From NCBI GenBank assembly GCA_003151735.1, contig PLYI01000065.1, forward strand, positions 31,473 to 95,472: a stretch of 64,000 nucleotides of DNA. The letters run 5' to 3'. Shown here in pieces: positions 48,614-58,073 of this stretch. Made by a program: the position numbers and the translations under genes. Source of the stretch: Candidatus Bathyarchaeota archaeon. Lineage in GTDB: Archaea > Thermoproteota > Bathyarchaeia > Bathyarchaeales > Bathycorpusculaceae. The stretch's first letter is position 1. Each line of letters starts with the position of its first letter. The notes beneath the pieces are model-generated. The model saw only the letters and a list, made by a program, of their open reading frames with translations, did not search any database and was not told the origin of the DNA.

Positions 48614-49468
48614 ATGGACAAAAAGCAACTTTCAATCGCCATCCCCGCATCCACAATCTCCGACACCCCCCACCTAAGGGAAAAAACAGCGAAGATAGGT
48701 TTGATTGGGCGGACCGCCGCTATTTTCAGAGTCAACGAAATCATAGTTTACCCAGATAACCCAAAAGTCGACCAGCGCAGAGACATGGATTTTATGGCTC
48801 TTTTGCTTAGTTACTTGGAGACGCCTCAGTACCTTCGGAAACAGTTGTTTAAGCTTGATCCTGATTTGGAGTTTGCTGGGATTCTGCCGCCGCTACGTAC
48901 GCCTCATCATCCTTTAAGCGGCAAAACTAAGCATCTGCAAATAGGCGAGTACCGTGAGGGCGTGGTTTTGTCTGAAGCTAAGGAGGGGTTGTTTGTGGAT
49001 ATTGGGGTTCAGCAGCCGGCGCTTTTGAGGCAAAAAGAATTCGCGGTGGGTAACCGTTTAACATTGCAGGTAGTTAATGTTGGTAAGAATATTGAAGTTC
49101 AGGCTGCAAATCGCGAAGATGTTCTAGTTTACTGGGGTTACAGGGTTCGAGTGGAAAAACGTTCTTTTGGGCAATTAGTGGCTGATGAAGGCTTTGATTT
49201 GAGGATTGCCACCGCCAGAGTAGGCGACTACTTTATGGATGTTGCTGAAAGGATAGGTGCGAAATGGGGAAGCAGCCAGCGGGTTTTGATGGCGTTTGGT
49301 GCTCCATCGCGCGGATTACACGAGATTACTGACGATGAAGGTTTAAAACTTGATGAAATCGTGGACTTCGTAGTAAACACGGTTCCAGGGCAAGGCACAG
49401 TGACTGTTCGAACCGAAGAAGCACTCTTAGCAACACTGGCAATCTTTAACGTGCATTTCAGTTACTAA
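48614..49468 (+). CDS. SPOUT-superfamily RNA methyltransferase (COG2106-like)
   Basis: TAAIFRVNEIIVYPDNP...LETPQYLRKQLF...VLMAFGAPSRGLHEI...DFVVNTVPGQGTVTVRTEEAL. Confidence 0.9.
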   Translation: MDKKQLSIAIPASTISDTPHLREKTAKIGLIGRTAAIFRVNEIIVYPDNPKVDQRRDMDFMALLLSYLETPQYLRKQLFKLDPDLEFAGILPPLRTPHHPLSGKTKHLQIGEYREGVVLSEAKEGLFVDIGVQQPALLRQKEFAVGNRLTLQVVNVGKNIEVQAANREDVLVYWGYRVRVEKRSFGQLVADEGFDLRIATARVGDYFMDVAERIGAKWGSSQRVLMAFGAPSRGLHEITDDEGLKLDEIVDFVVNTVPGQGTVTVRTEEALLATLAIFNVHFSY

Positions 49469-49510
49469 TTTTTTCTCTGCATTTTCAGGCATTTTTGGCT
49501 AAACAAATAA

Positions 49511-50686
49511 ATGCCTCTTTCGTTTATTGTGCAGTCTATGCCGTCTCTTGACATCGCCATGCCCCTTGCCTTAATGCTTGTGGTATCTGTCGCACTGATC
49601 CTTAACAAGCGTGTTGAAGGAAAGCTAATGACGACGGTTGAGCAGAAAGAGTTCAAGATAAGAGACGTTATTCTTCTCGTTGTTTTCATGGTGATTGTCA
49701 TCTCAGTTATCGCTTACACGTCACTCGTTGCACCTGAAGCAGTATTCCAAAACGTGTTTCTTATAATATTTTTGGGCTCCTACACAATGCTGCTTTTCAC
49801 GTTCTCCTACGTGTTCTCCAACCTTACAAAAAAACGGGCTCAACTAATCTCTCTCGGTTTCGGTGTTATAGGTGCAATTGCAGGGTTGGTAAGTCTTTTA
49901 GGTTCGTTCTCCGACGGTTTTACTGTTTACAGGGCGATAGCGTTCTTTAGTTTGGCGGGTTTCTGTTTCGGTTCAGTAATTTTTGAGCAGAAAAAAGCGG
50001 TTTCTAAGGCACGTTGGTATATAGCTGCTCAGCCACCAGCGCTTTTCTTGCTTTTAATGATATTCTTCAACGTCATCTATGGCGGAGCTGCTCAAGTTTG
50101 GTTTCCGTTTCTTATGGATGTTTTCGGGTTTACGTTTGCTATTCTAATAATTCTCTATCTTAGCTCTCTGTTCAGTTGGAAAACCGTAGGGTTATTCGCG
50201 GTTCTCCTAACAACGATGGATATTATTCTTGTAATAGTTACACCTGTAATGCTGACGACTGCAAATACTTTCGTCAACATAGGGCTTCCAGTGCTGGTTT
50301 TCGTGCCTAACGTTCCTCTTGCCTTCTCCGCAACAACAGGTCAAATCCTAATGAGAGGGCTTGGTTTAGGCGACTTTTTCTTTGCCGGAGTATTAGCAGT
50401 TCAAGCCTACAACAAGTTCGGTAAGAAAACGGGTTTTGCGTCGGTTGTGGCGATGGCGGTTGCCTTTGGGATTTGGGAGGCATTCTTACCTGACATTATA
50501 AAGGGGTTAATTCCGATTGTTGGAAGAAACATCGGCGGGTTCCCGGGAACATTGATGATTATCACCGGCTGGGCGCCTGTAATCGCAGTAGCGCTGTTCA
50601 TTAAGAGGAGAAACAATCCTGCGCAGTCAACAGCCACTTCTCAACCCACAGAAACACCCAAAGAACAAAATTTGCCAATACAGTGA
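49511..50686 (+). CDS. Candidate presenilin/signal-peptide-peptidase-like GxGD intramembrane aspartyl protease
   Basis: About 9 hydrophobic segments; LLTTMDIILVIVTPVM followed by RGLGLGDFFFAGVLA, then late PGTL/APV region. Confidence 0.6.
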   Translation: MPLSFIVQSMPSLDIAMPLALMLVVSVALILNKRVEGKLMTTVEQKEFKIRDVILLVVFMVIVISVIAYTSLVAPEAVFQNVFLIIFLGSYTMLLFTFSYVFSNLTKKRAQLISLGFGVIGAIAGLVSLLGSFSDGFTVYRAIAFFSLAGFCFGSVIFEQKKAVSKARWYIAAQPPALFLLLMIFFNVIYGGAAQVWFPFLMDVFGFTFAILIILYLSSLFSWKTVGLFAVLLTTMDIILVIVTPVMLTTANTFVNIGLPVLVFVPNVPLAFSATTGQILMRGLGLGDFFFAGVLAVQAYNKFGKKTGFASVVAMAVAFGIWEAFLPDIIKGLIPIVGRNIGGFPGTLMIITGWAPVIAVALFIKRRNNPAQSTATSQPTETPKEQNLPIQ

Positions 50687-50762
50687 TTTCTCAGTTTAAA
50701 AGGAATAAGAAAATAAATAATTTTTGGGAAAAATAAATTAAAAATAAAAGTTGAGGCTTATT

Positions 50763-51083
50763 TTACCCGAATAGGGCGCCTAATCCTTCTAGTGCTGCTT
50801 CTTCCTTGGCTTTTTCTTCTTCAGCTTTCTTCTTCTTGTCTTCTGGCGCGGCTGCTGCTGGTTTTGCTTCTCCTGCTGGAACTGCTATTGGCGCCGCTGC
50901 CATCATTGTCGGTGCGGCTTTAATTGCTTCATCAATGTTGACTTCGCTGAGTGACGCTACGAGTGCTTTAACCTGTATAGGGTCAACTGTGACTCCTGCT
51001 GCTGTGAGAACTTTTGTTACTGATTCTTCGTTTATTTCTTTTCCTGCCTTGTGAAGGAGCATTGCTGCGTAAATATTTTCCAT
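50763..51083 (-). CDS. rpl12: 50S ribosomal protein P1 (L12)
   Basis: [31 protein letters not shown]...Ala-rich hinge...[19 protein letters not shown]. Confidence 0.95.
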   Translation of the reverse strand: MENIYAAMLLHKAGKEINEESVTKVLTAAGVTVDPIQVKALVASLSEVNIDEAIKAAPTMMAAAPIAVPAGEAKPAAAAPEDKKKKAEEEKAKEEAALEGLGALFG

Positions 51084-51357
51084 ACCTTTTCACCTCTTCA
51101 TCGGACTATTTTAACCTTTTTTATTTGGTCTAACCTGCTTCGGTCGGGAAGCTGGTCGTTACCTGAATTGGGCAGTTTAATCCGCCGATTTCTTGCCGTT
51201 TAGAAGAATACCCAATGCTTTAAGAACCTTTCGTACATGCATTATACAAGTTACAATCCATGTTTTTCTTTCCACTTTCAATGAAAATTCATGCTGCACC
51301 AATAACACTTATCTTACAGAACAAACCAACAATGCGATAGCATACAGGTCATGAACT

Positions 51358-52329
51358 ATGGGAAACATTACAGTAGCTATCCTCGGCGCCTTAGATTACG
51401 CAGGCAACCTTGCCAAAAAAGGAACCTCCACAGATATAACCCTCTACAACCTCAAAAAAGGCGAAGACACAGTAACCTTCATTGAACCCACACGTTACCC
51501 CGAACGGCTGGCGCCACTATTCTACGCTTGCGCGTTAGCGAAAAAAGCCATAATTGTCGTGGACGAGATAAACGCTACATTCGGCGAATGCCTTGTGATG
51601 CTTCAATGCAGCGACATCAAAAGCGGATATATAATCCTAAGAAACTACGTTCCAAAAGAGAAGATTGAAGGGCTCATAAAAGGGACAAGCCTAGAAAAAT
51701 TCAAGATCATACCAGATGACCCCAATGACCTGAGAGAAAAACTGCTGGTGGAAGCTTCTCAGCAAAAAACCGCGGAAATCCCAGTTGGACAGCAGCCGAT
51801 TGGAGCGGTTCCAGTTGATCATGCTTTCAGCGTTAAAGGCGTGGGAGTTGTGATTCTTGGCGTCGTTGTTTATGGAGTTGTTCAGAAACATGCAACGCTA
51901 AATGTTTTTCCCGCAGCCAAAACCGCGCAAGTCCGTTCTATCCAAAAACACGATGAGGAATTCGAAGTAGCAGGCGGAGGCGACCGGGTTGGATTGGCGC
52001 TAAAGAATGTGGAAGTAGAAGATTTAGACCGCGGAACTGTCCTGACAAACGACCCCGCAATCAAAACGGAAACTGCCATAAAAACTCAGGCATCGCTTGT
52101 TAAGTACTGGCAAACACCCATCAAACCAGGCATGGTCATGCATGTTGGTCACTGGACACAATTCATAACCGCAAAAGTGGAAACAGTCACAGACACCGCA
52201 GACCCGAAAAAACCTGCCCTAACCTTAACACTCGACAAACCGCTTGTCCATCGCCCAAACGACAAAGCAGTGCTGATGTACTTGGAAGGCGCAAAACTGC
52301 GCGTAGCAGGAACAATTGATCTTCCTTGA
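51358..52329 (+). CDS. SelB/EF-Tu-like protein with degenerate G domain (aSelBL-like)
   Basis: GNITVAILGALDYAGNLAKKGTSTDITLYN replaces the GHVDHGKT P-loop; EF-Tu domain 2/3-like second half. Confidence 0.8.
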   Translation: MGNITVAILGALDYAGNLAKKGTSTDITLYNLKKGEDTVTFIEPTRYPERLAPLFYACALAKKAIIVVDEINATFGECLVMLQCSDIKSGYIILRNYVPKEKIEGLIKGTSLEKFKIIPDDPNDLREKLLVEASQQKTAEIPVGQQPIGAVPVDHAFSVKGVGVVILGVVVYGVVQKHATLNVFPAAKTAQVRSIQKHDEEFEVAGGGDRVGLALKNVEVEDLDRGTVLTNDPAIKTETAIKTQASLVKYWQTPIKPGMVMHVGHWTQFITAKVETVTDTADPKKPALTLTLDKPLVHRPNDKAVLMYLEGAKLRVAGTIDLP

Positions 52330-52620
52330 GTAATTATGTATCTCAAATGAGCGATTGACCTCTTCTTAAAGTTTGAATGTTAACCTTGCTAAAGAGCTAA
52401 GGAACAAGCATACGACATATGCATACTATCCCGAGCTTCCAAAGCTCATGCAAGGTGAAGAAGCGTTGAGTGAATTCCTAAAGATAAAATTGCTTCCGTT
52501 AACGGTATTCGCAGTTTTCTTCGGTTTAATCTTCATCAACTATATCGACATTTCCGTAACGCTGTTATAGGGAAACTGCCGGAGAGAAACTCTAATTTAA
52601 CTCGCAAGATAGATTAGCGG

Positions 52621-52942
52621 TTGTCTCCATGTGAAATCGGGGAAGGAACTGTAATCGGAACATCAACGATAATTTACGCAGGAACAACAATAGGCAAAAA
52701 CCGCTTAATCGCGGACCAAGCATTAATTCGAGAAAAATGCATCATCAAAGACCAAACCATAATCGGGCGGGACGTCACCATTGGCCGAGAATCGATTATT
52801 GAGGCAGGCGCAGTTGTTACCAGCGATATTCCTGACCGCAAGTTGCGATAGGGTTCCTGCAAGAGTAGTTAAAGACGTTTCCCCAGAACAACTGCTTGAA
52901 AGTTTGCAGCTAACAACTTTAATCTCTCAAAACGCCGCTTAA
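52621..52942 (+). pseudogene. Truncated and frameshifted hexapeptide-repeat (LbH) acyltransferase
   Basis: CEIGEGTVIGTSTIIYAGTTIGKNRLIADQALIREKCIIKDQTIIGRDVTIGRESIIEAGAVVTSDIPDRKLR* then other-frame VPARVVKDVSPEQLLESLQLTTLISQNAA*. Confidence 0.7.
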
Positions 52943-53028
52943 AGGAATTTTAGGGACATTTACCATTTGATAGTTCTATTAATCCAAAGCCTTTTGATGC
53001 CTATTGTTGATAAGAGAACTATACTATA

Positions 53029-53549
53029 TTGGCCAAGCGTGTTTCAGAAATTACTGATTCGCTCAGATTAAGAGTTATGAGGTTGATCAGGCGTAGAGAG
53101 CGAGAAATCAACATAGACGTCTTTGCTAACCCAGAAAAGTACCTGATTCTGTTTGCCTATTGAAAAAATCGTTGCTGACACAAAAGTTTCCCATGAAGCC
53201 ATAGAACTTTATAAGCAAAAAATCAAGAACGGTGAAAAAATCGCGCCTTTAATCGTGGTTAAACACCCAAGACTTGATTTATACGCGGTTTTGGATGGCC
53301 ACCACAGATACTATACCCTCTTGGAAATGGGCAAGAAAATGGTTGATTGCGCCTTTGCTGGAGATTTCTCAAGTGTAATATTTTACTTGACTGAACACGG
53401 GTTTTTTCAGCCAAACCCCGAAACCAAAAGGAGAAATGCGAAAACCAGTACTACAGCTGCACGAAAACATTCAGGGCTTTCTTCAAAATTTTCTAAGAGA
53501 CCCAGACAAAATGAAAAAGCCCAAAAGAGAAATCCAACCCGAAGTTTAA
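53029..53549 (+). pseudogene. ParB/Srx-like domain protein, two apparent frameshifts
   Basis: MAKRVSEITDSLRLRVMRLIRRREREINIDVFANPEKYLIL / PIEKIVADTKVSHEAIELYKQKIKNGEKIAPLIVVKHPRLDLYAVLDGHHRYYTLLEMG...FFQPNPE / MRKPVLQLHENIQGFLQNFLRDPDKMKKPKREIQPEV*. Confidence 0.7.
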
Positions 53550-53602
53550 CACAAACTCTAGACTTTGTGAATCTTTTTATTTGGGAATCAACAATCTTTT
53601 AA

Positions 53603-54512
53603 TTGGTCTGTTTTTTGAATCTTGGAAGTCATATCTTTTTCGCGGGCGTAGTCACAGCTGTCTTTACAGGCAACCCCTACTTTGCCCTTTTAGCTGCAAT
53701 AGGCAGCTTCATTCCCGACCTCGACCGCGAATACATCATCGTAAGCCCACAGGCTTTTCGTAAAGAACAGTTTCACCGGGCACTCTTTCATAATCTTCTT
53801 TTTCTATCTGGGCTGTTTTTCGTAAACGTTTGGCTTTCATTGGGAGCATTCCTACATAGTTTCTTAGATTCTTTCACAACCGAAAAAGACCGAGGCGTCG
53901 AATGGCTTTTTCCCTTTTCTAGATTGGTAAAGCGGGGCCGTTTCACGCTGACTACTCGCTCGCAAGACGGTGGATGCAATCTGGAGTTGGTAGATACGAA
54001 GCCGCCTGACCGTGTTTGCTTTATTAATGAAGATTCTCCTGAAGCCACGAAGCTTTCTGACCCTGATTTAAAGGAGTCAAGAGCAGTTCCCTGGAGGAGA
54101 ACCTATGGACCTGCAGCAAACGGGCAAATGCTCGATAAATGGTTGGCATTGGCTTCTTTTTCAGCGTTTGCAATTTATGCTTTGGTGAACCCTGATTTTG
54201 CAATGGCTGGCAAAAATCTTCTTTTCTCAACTCAAATCGTTCCTCCTATGATCCTCTTAACGGGTATTGTGCTGGTTTTTTCTAGGGGGCTGGCTCAAAA
54301 AGAACAAGAGAAACAGAAAATTGTACCTTGCCTTCTTCTCGGTCGGAGGTTTCTTCATCGTTTTGTCTGCTATGCTGTCAGTTGGCGGAGTTTCGGGTTA
54401 TGTTTTTTCATTAAATCCCATTTTCGGGGTTGCCGCAGGAATGGTTGTGTTTTTTGAAGCGCTTTTTGTTTGGTGGCTGAGTACCCGAAGAGGAAGAAAA
54501 GCCATGGTTTAA
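53603..54512 (+). pseudogene. Membrane-bound metal-dependent hydrolase-like (DUF457/YdjM-like), single frameshift
   Basis: GSFIPDLDREYIIV...FHRALFHNLLFLS...SLGAFLHSFLDSFTTEKDRGVEWLFPF; C-terminal TM (LYLAFFSVGGFFIVLSAMLSVGGVSGYVFSLNPIFGVAAGM) continues in another frame after an AAAA run near 54320. Confidence 0.7.
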
Positions 54513-54630
54513 GCAAGGATAGCAATGTTCCAACTCTATTTTGAAGTTAGCGTTTTGTAGGCTCAGTCATGCAACAACACAGTCTTAATTATGTGGCAGA
54601 GAGTAGTTGCGAAACAGAGAGGTTTGATGT

Positions 54631-54867
54631 ATGATATCTGCATTAGTCTTAGTAAACACAGACTTAGACTCCCAAGAAAAAGTGAAGGAAAGCCTAAAAC
54701 AAATAGAGGGCGTTGAAGAGGCACACGCATTATACGGAGTCTACGACCTTATAGTTAAAATCAAAGCCAACTCCATTGACAAGTTAAAAGAAATAAATAA
54801 ATTACATATAAAACAGGTAGCGGGCGTCACAAGTTTACTAACACTCATGCTAGTTGAGGACAGCTGA
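54631..54867 (+). CDS. Stand-alone Lrp/AsnC ligand-binding (RAM) domain protein
   Basis: 78 aa ISALVLVNTDLDSQEKVKESLKQIEGVEEAHALYGVYDLIVKIKANSIDKLKE; no HTH. Confidence 0.9.
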   Translation: MISALVLVNTDLDSQEKVKESLKQIEGVEEAHALYGVYDLIVKIKANSIDKLKEINKLHIKQVAGVTSLLTLMLVEDS

Positions 54868-55003
54868 GCTGTAAAACAAAGCCTGCCACTTCTTTTTAAA
54901 TCTCTCGATTAACGAAATCATGTCGAACAGCATTACTGACATTATTTGGGTACAATAAGGAAAATAATAAGTGTCTGTTTAACGAAGGGTTATTTGTTGC
55001 TGT

Positions 55004-56095
55004 ATGAACAAAACAGCATTATCCACAGTATTCATTTTAGCACTGCTTATCACAGCGACGTTTGCATTTGGTATGGTAAATTCGGCGCCAACATACACTA
55101 TCCCAACAGGACCCTTAACACCTCCTGTGATATCGCTTGAATCGCCTGCAAACACAACTTATGTCTCGTGGTTTGTGCCGCTAAAGTTTTCAATCAACGG
55201 CGGCTGGGATGGTTTTGTGGACCATTGTTTTGTTGAGTACAGTTTAGATGGGGGCGCGCGGTACGTTGTTTTTGACCCTCCGTTTCGAGTAAATACGATT
55301 GCGCAGAACTTTTCAATAACTTTAGGGCCTCTTTCAGAGGGGCAGCATCATCTGCAAGTCTTTGCAACTGTAGGCGGCTTTTACCGAACAGGTGAAAACT
55401 CTACAACTCTTGAAGCTAACGACTTCACCTCAGAAGCTGAAGTCTACTTCACCGTTGACACCAGCGGCCAAGCCCAAATCTCTATTCTCTCGCCCCAAAA
55501 CAAAACTTACAAAGTGAACGCAATGATTCCAGTGGAATTTACAGTAAACACAACTTCACCAATCGAAAGTATGGGCTTTACCCTTGATGAACAATTCAAT
55601 GTCACCATCCCCCGAAATACAACAATTTACGGACCAATACCCGACGGATTGCACACGCTAAGAGTCTATTCGATATTCAGCGATATACTTCCTGTTTCCT
55701 CAACCGTTAACTTCACAGTTGACACCACACCGCCAAACGTCGCCATCCTTTCAATACAAAACAAGGGATACAACACATCCGACATACCTTTAGACTTCAC
55801 CGTTAACGAACCAACATCGCAAATCACCTACATTCTGGATGGAAAAGTGCATACAATTGAGGGAAATACAACTTTAACTGGGTTGCAAAACGGAGACCAC
55901 AAGTTAACAGTTTATGCGAGGGATGAAGTTGGAAACTCGGGCGCCTCAGAAACAGTAGATTTTAACGTGGAAGTGCCGATTCCGCGCCAGATGGCTCTCG
56001 TGGTCATACCGCCTACGGCAATTGTTCTCATTGGCGGTCTAATTCTTGTAATTTACTTTAGGAAACGCAATCATATGACAGCAAAGAGACGCTGA
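55004..56095 (+). CDS. Secreted Ig-like-domain surface protein with C-terminal TM
   Basis: Signal peptide, repeated beta-rich segments (VDTTPPNVAIL, NKTYKVN), TM near C-terminus. Confidence 0.8.
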   Translation: MNKTALSTVFILALLITATFAFGMVNSAPTYTIPTGPLTPPVISLESPANTTYVSWFVPLKFSINGGWDGFVDHCFVEYSLDGGARYVVFDPPFRVNTIAQNFSITLGPLSEGQHHLQVFATVGGFYRTGENSTTLEANDFTSEAEVYFTVDTSGQAQISILSPQNKTYKVNAMIPVEFTVNTTSPIESMGFTLDEQFNVTIPRNTTIYGPIPDGLHTLRVYSIFSDILPVSSTVNFTVDTTPPNVAILSIQNKGYNTSDIPLDFTVNEPTSQITYILDGKVHTIEGNTTLTGLQNGDHKLTVYARDEVGNSGASETVDFNVEVPIPRQMALVVIPPTAIVLIGGLILVIYFRKRNHMTAKRR

Positions 56096-56106
56096 CATTT
56101 ACTAAT

Positions 56107-56145
56107 CTATTAGGAGCCTTTAGAGGTTTGTTAGGAGCCTAATAG
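56107..56145. repeat. Short direct/inverted repeat CTATTAGGAGCCT...TTAGGAGCCTAATAG
   Basis: TTAGGAGCCT occurs twice 22 nt apart; outer CTATTAGG/CCTAATAG are reverse complements. Confidence 0.7.
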
Positions 56146-56313
56146 TGGTTCTATGCAGAAACGATAGAGGGGTAGGTCAGTTTGGCGTTTTCTGTGCTCA
56201 TTAGTGTGTTGAAAATCTGTGCTTAACCTAGGTGAGGGGTCTACTAAAAGCAACCTAAGCTTTTGACGGTTTGCTTGCAATAATCCATATATCCCAACGT
56301 TGTCCATCAAGCC

Positions 56314-57456
56314 GTGATGAATATGTGTCGGACTGGCGTAGCAAACTTGCCCCTTCACGGCGGCAAAGCTCCTTCTTGGCTTACTGGGCGAATGCGTAAG
56401 TTAGCTAAGGAAATTGCCAGCATCATGATTGAGGAGCAGGGCACCGACAAATTCATCGCCCGGCTCAGTGACCCTTACTGGTTTCAAGCGTTTGGCTGTG
56501 TGTTGGCTTATGACTGGCACAGCAGCGGCGTAACCACCGTGGTCACAGGAATCCTCAAAAGCGCACTCTCACCCGAAGAGCACGGCGTCGCAGTCTGCGG
56601 AGGAAAAGGCAAAACCAGCCGCAAAACACCCAGCGACATCGCAGCAGTCGGCCAAAAATTCGGTTTCTCCCAACAATCCATCGACGACCTCACCTACACC
56701 AGCCGCATAACCGCCAAAGTCGACAACACCGCCATCCAAGCGGGATACCAACTCTATCACCACGCATTCCTTGTAACCAAAAATGAAAAGTGGGCTGTTA
56801 TCCAGCAGGGCATGAGCGACCAAGATCAATCTGCCCGACGCTACCACTGGCTAAGCGAAAACACAAAGTGCTTCGTAGAGGAACCCCACAACGCCATAGT
56901 AGGAAATGTCAAGCGCGAACGCGCCTTAAACATGGTTGCCAAACAAAGCGATGCAGCCCGCAAAGCCTCAGTGGATTTGTCAAAGGAACCTACGCGTAAA
57001 CTTATGAACCTGATTCAATCTGCCGCCAAACCCCTAAATCAGGCATCGCTTCAGGACTGGCTTCCTAAAACCTCTGATCTATGGCAGCAAACCTTGACCA
57101 CCCTCAACATGCCCCGTAACATCAACTGGGACACCCTCGCACGGGCATATGAGTTTCAACCTAGCAACTACGAGGAACTGCTTAGCGTCAAAGGCGTTGG
57201 ACCAGCAACTGTGCGGGGACTTGCGCTTGTAGCTGAACTGGTTTATGGCGAGGAGCCTTGTTGGGAAGACCCAGTTAAATTCAGCTTTGCCTACGGCGGC
57301 AAAGACGGTGTGCCTTTTCCAGTAGACTGCAAAGCCATGGATGAATCCATAGAAATCCTAAGAGACTCGGTGCAGCAAGCCAAAATAGGCGAAAAAGAAA
57401 AGCTTCAATCTCTGAAAAGGCTAAGGCGGTATGTTCCAAAAGACACAAATTCTTAA
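56314..57456 (+). CDS. DUF763 family protein
   Basis: RTGVANLPLHGGKAPSWLTGRMRKLAKEIASIMIEEQGTDKFIARLSDPYWFQAFGCVLAYDWHSSGVTT; helix-hairpin-helix-like VKGVGPATVRGLAL. Confidence 0.9.
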   Translation: MMNMCRTGVANLPLHGGKAPSWLTGRMRKLAKEIASIMIEEQGTDKFIARLSDPYWFQAFGCVLAYDWHSSGVTTVVTGILKSALSPEEHGVAVCGGKGKTSRKTPSDIAAVGQKFGFSQQSIDDLTYTSRITAKVDNTAIQAGYQLYHHAFLVTKNEKWAVIQQGMSDQDQSARRYHWLSENTKCFVEEPHNAIVGNVKRERALNMVAKQSDAARKASVDLSKEPTRKLMNLIQSAAKPLNQASLQDWLPKTSDLWQQTLTTLNMPRNINWDTLARAYEFQPSNYEELLSVKGVGPATVRGLALVAELVYGEEPCWEDPVKFSFAYGGKDGVPFPVDCKAMDESIEILRDSVQQAKIGEKEKLQSLKRLRRYVPKDTNS

Positions 57457-57482
57457 AACAAGCAGCCGCAGATAATAGACCT

Positions 57483-58073
57483 ATGCCAACTAAACTTGTT
57501 TACCGGCGGATAGGTGCATACGCAGGAATAGCCGCGCCCATTTTAGGATTCATTTGTATTTTATCTGCTGTCGTATCTTATCCCCAATTCAGTTGGACAA
57601 ACAACGCGCTAAGCGACGTAGGTGTCGTCTCGGGCATAACGGGTCCGCTCTTCAACTTCGGGCTTATAGCCAGCGGGTTATTAGCTTTCCTTTTTGCTGT
57701 TCTTGGCTTGTATAATTATTTTGGGGGAACATTCGTTGGTAAAGTGGGTGTGGAGTCATTTGAGGCTGCAACGTTGGCGCTTATTGGAATTGGCATATTT
57801 AACGAGAGCTTTCAAGGTACACACTACATCTTGTCGGTGGCGTTCTTCGTTTTGGCGCCCGTATCGTTGTTTATCTTGACCTGCGCGTTTTGGATTTGTC
57901 ATCGACGCGGCATGGCTGCTTTCACCGTTTTAATTGGGGTGGCGGCAGCGCTGCCTTGGCTTCTTCAGTTTGCATTTAACTATGTTCTTAATGTTGCGGT
58001 CCCCGAGTTCCTCTCTGGACTTGATGTTTCGATATGGGTTATTGTGCTTTGCCAAAAAATTTTAAAACCCTAA
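57483..58073 (+). CDS. DUF998 family membrane protein
   Basis: RIGAYAGIAAPILGFICILSAVVSYPQFSWTNNALSDVGV pattern, 6 TMs. Confidence 0.85.
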   Translation: MPTKLVYRRIGAYAGIAAPILGFICILSAVVSYPQFSWTNNALSDVGVVSGITGPLFNFGLIASGLLAFLFAVLGLYNYFGGTFVGKVGVESFEAATLALIGIGIFNESFQGTHYILSVAFFVLAPVSLFILTCAFWICHRRGMAAFTVLIGVAAALPWLLQFAFNYVLNVAVPEFLSGLDVSIWVIVLCQKILKP

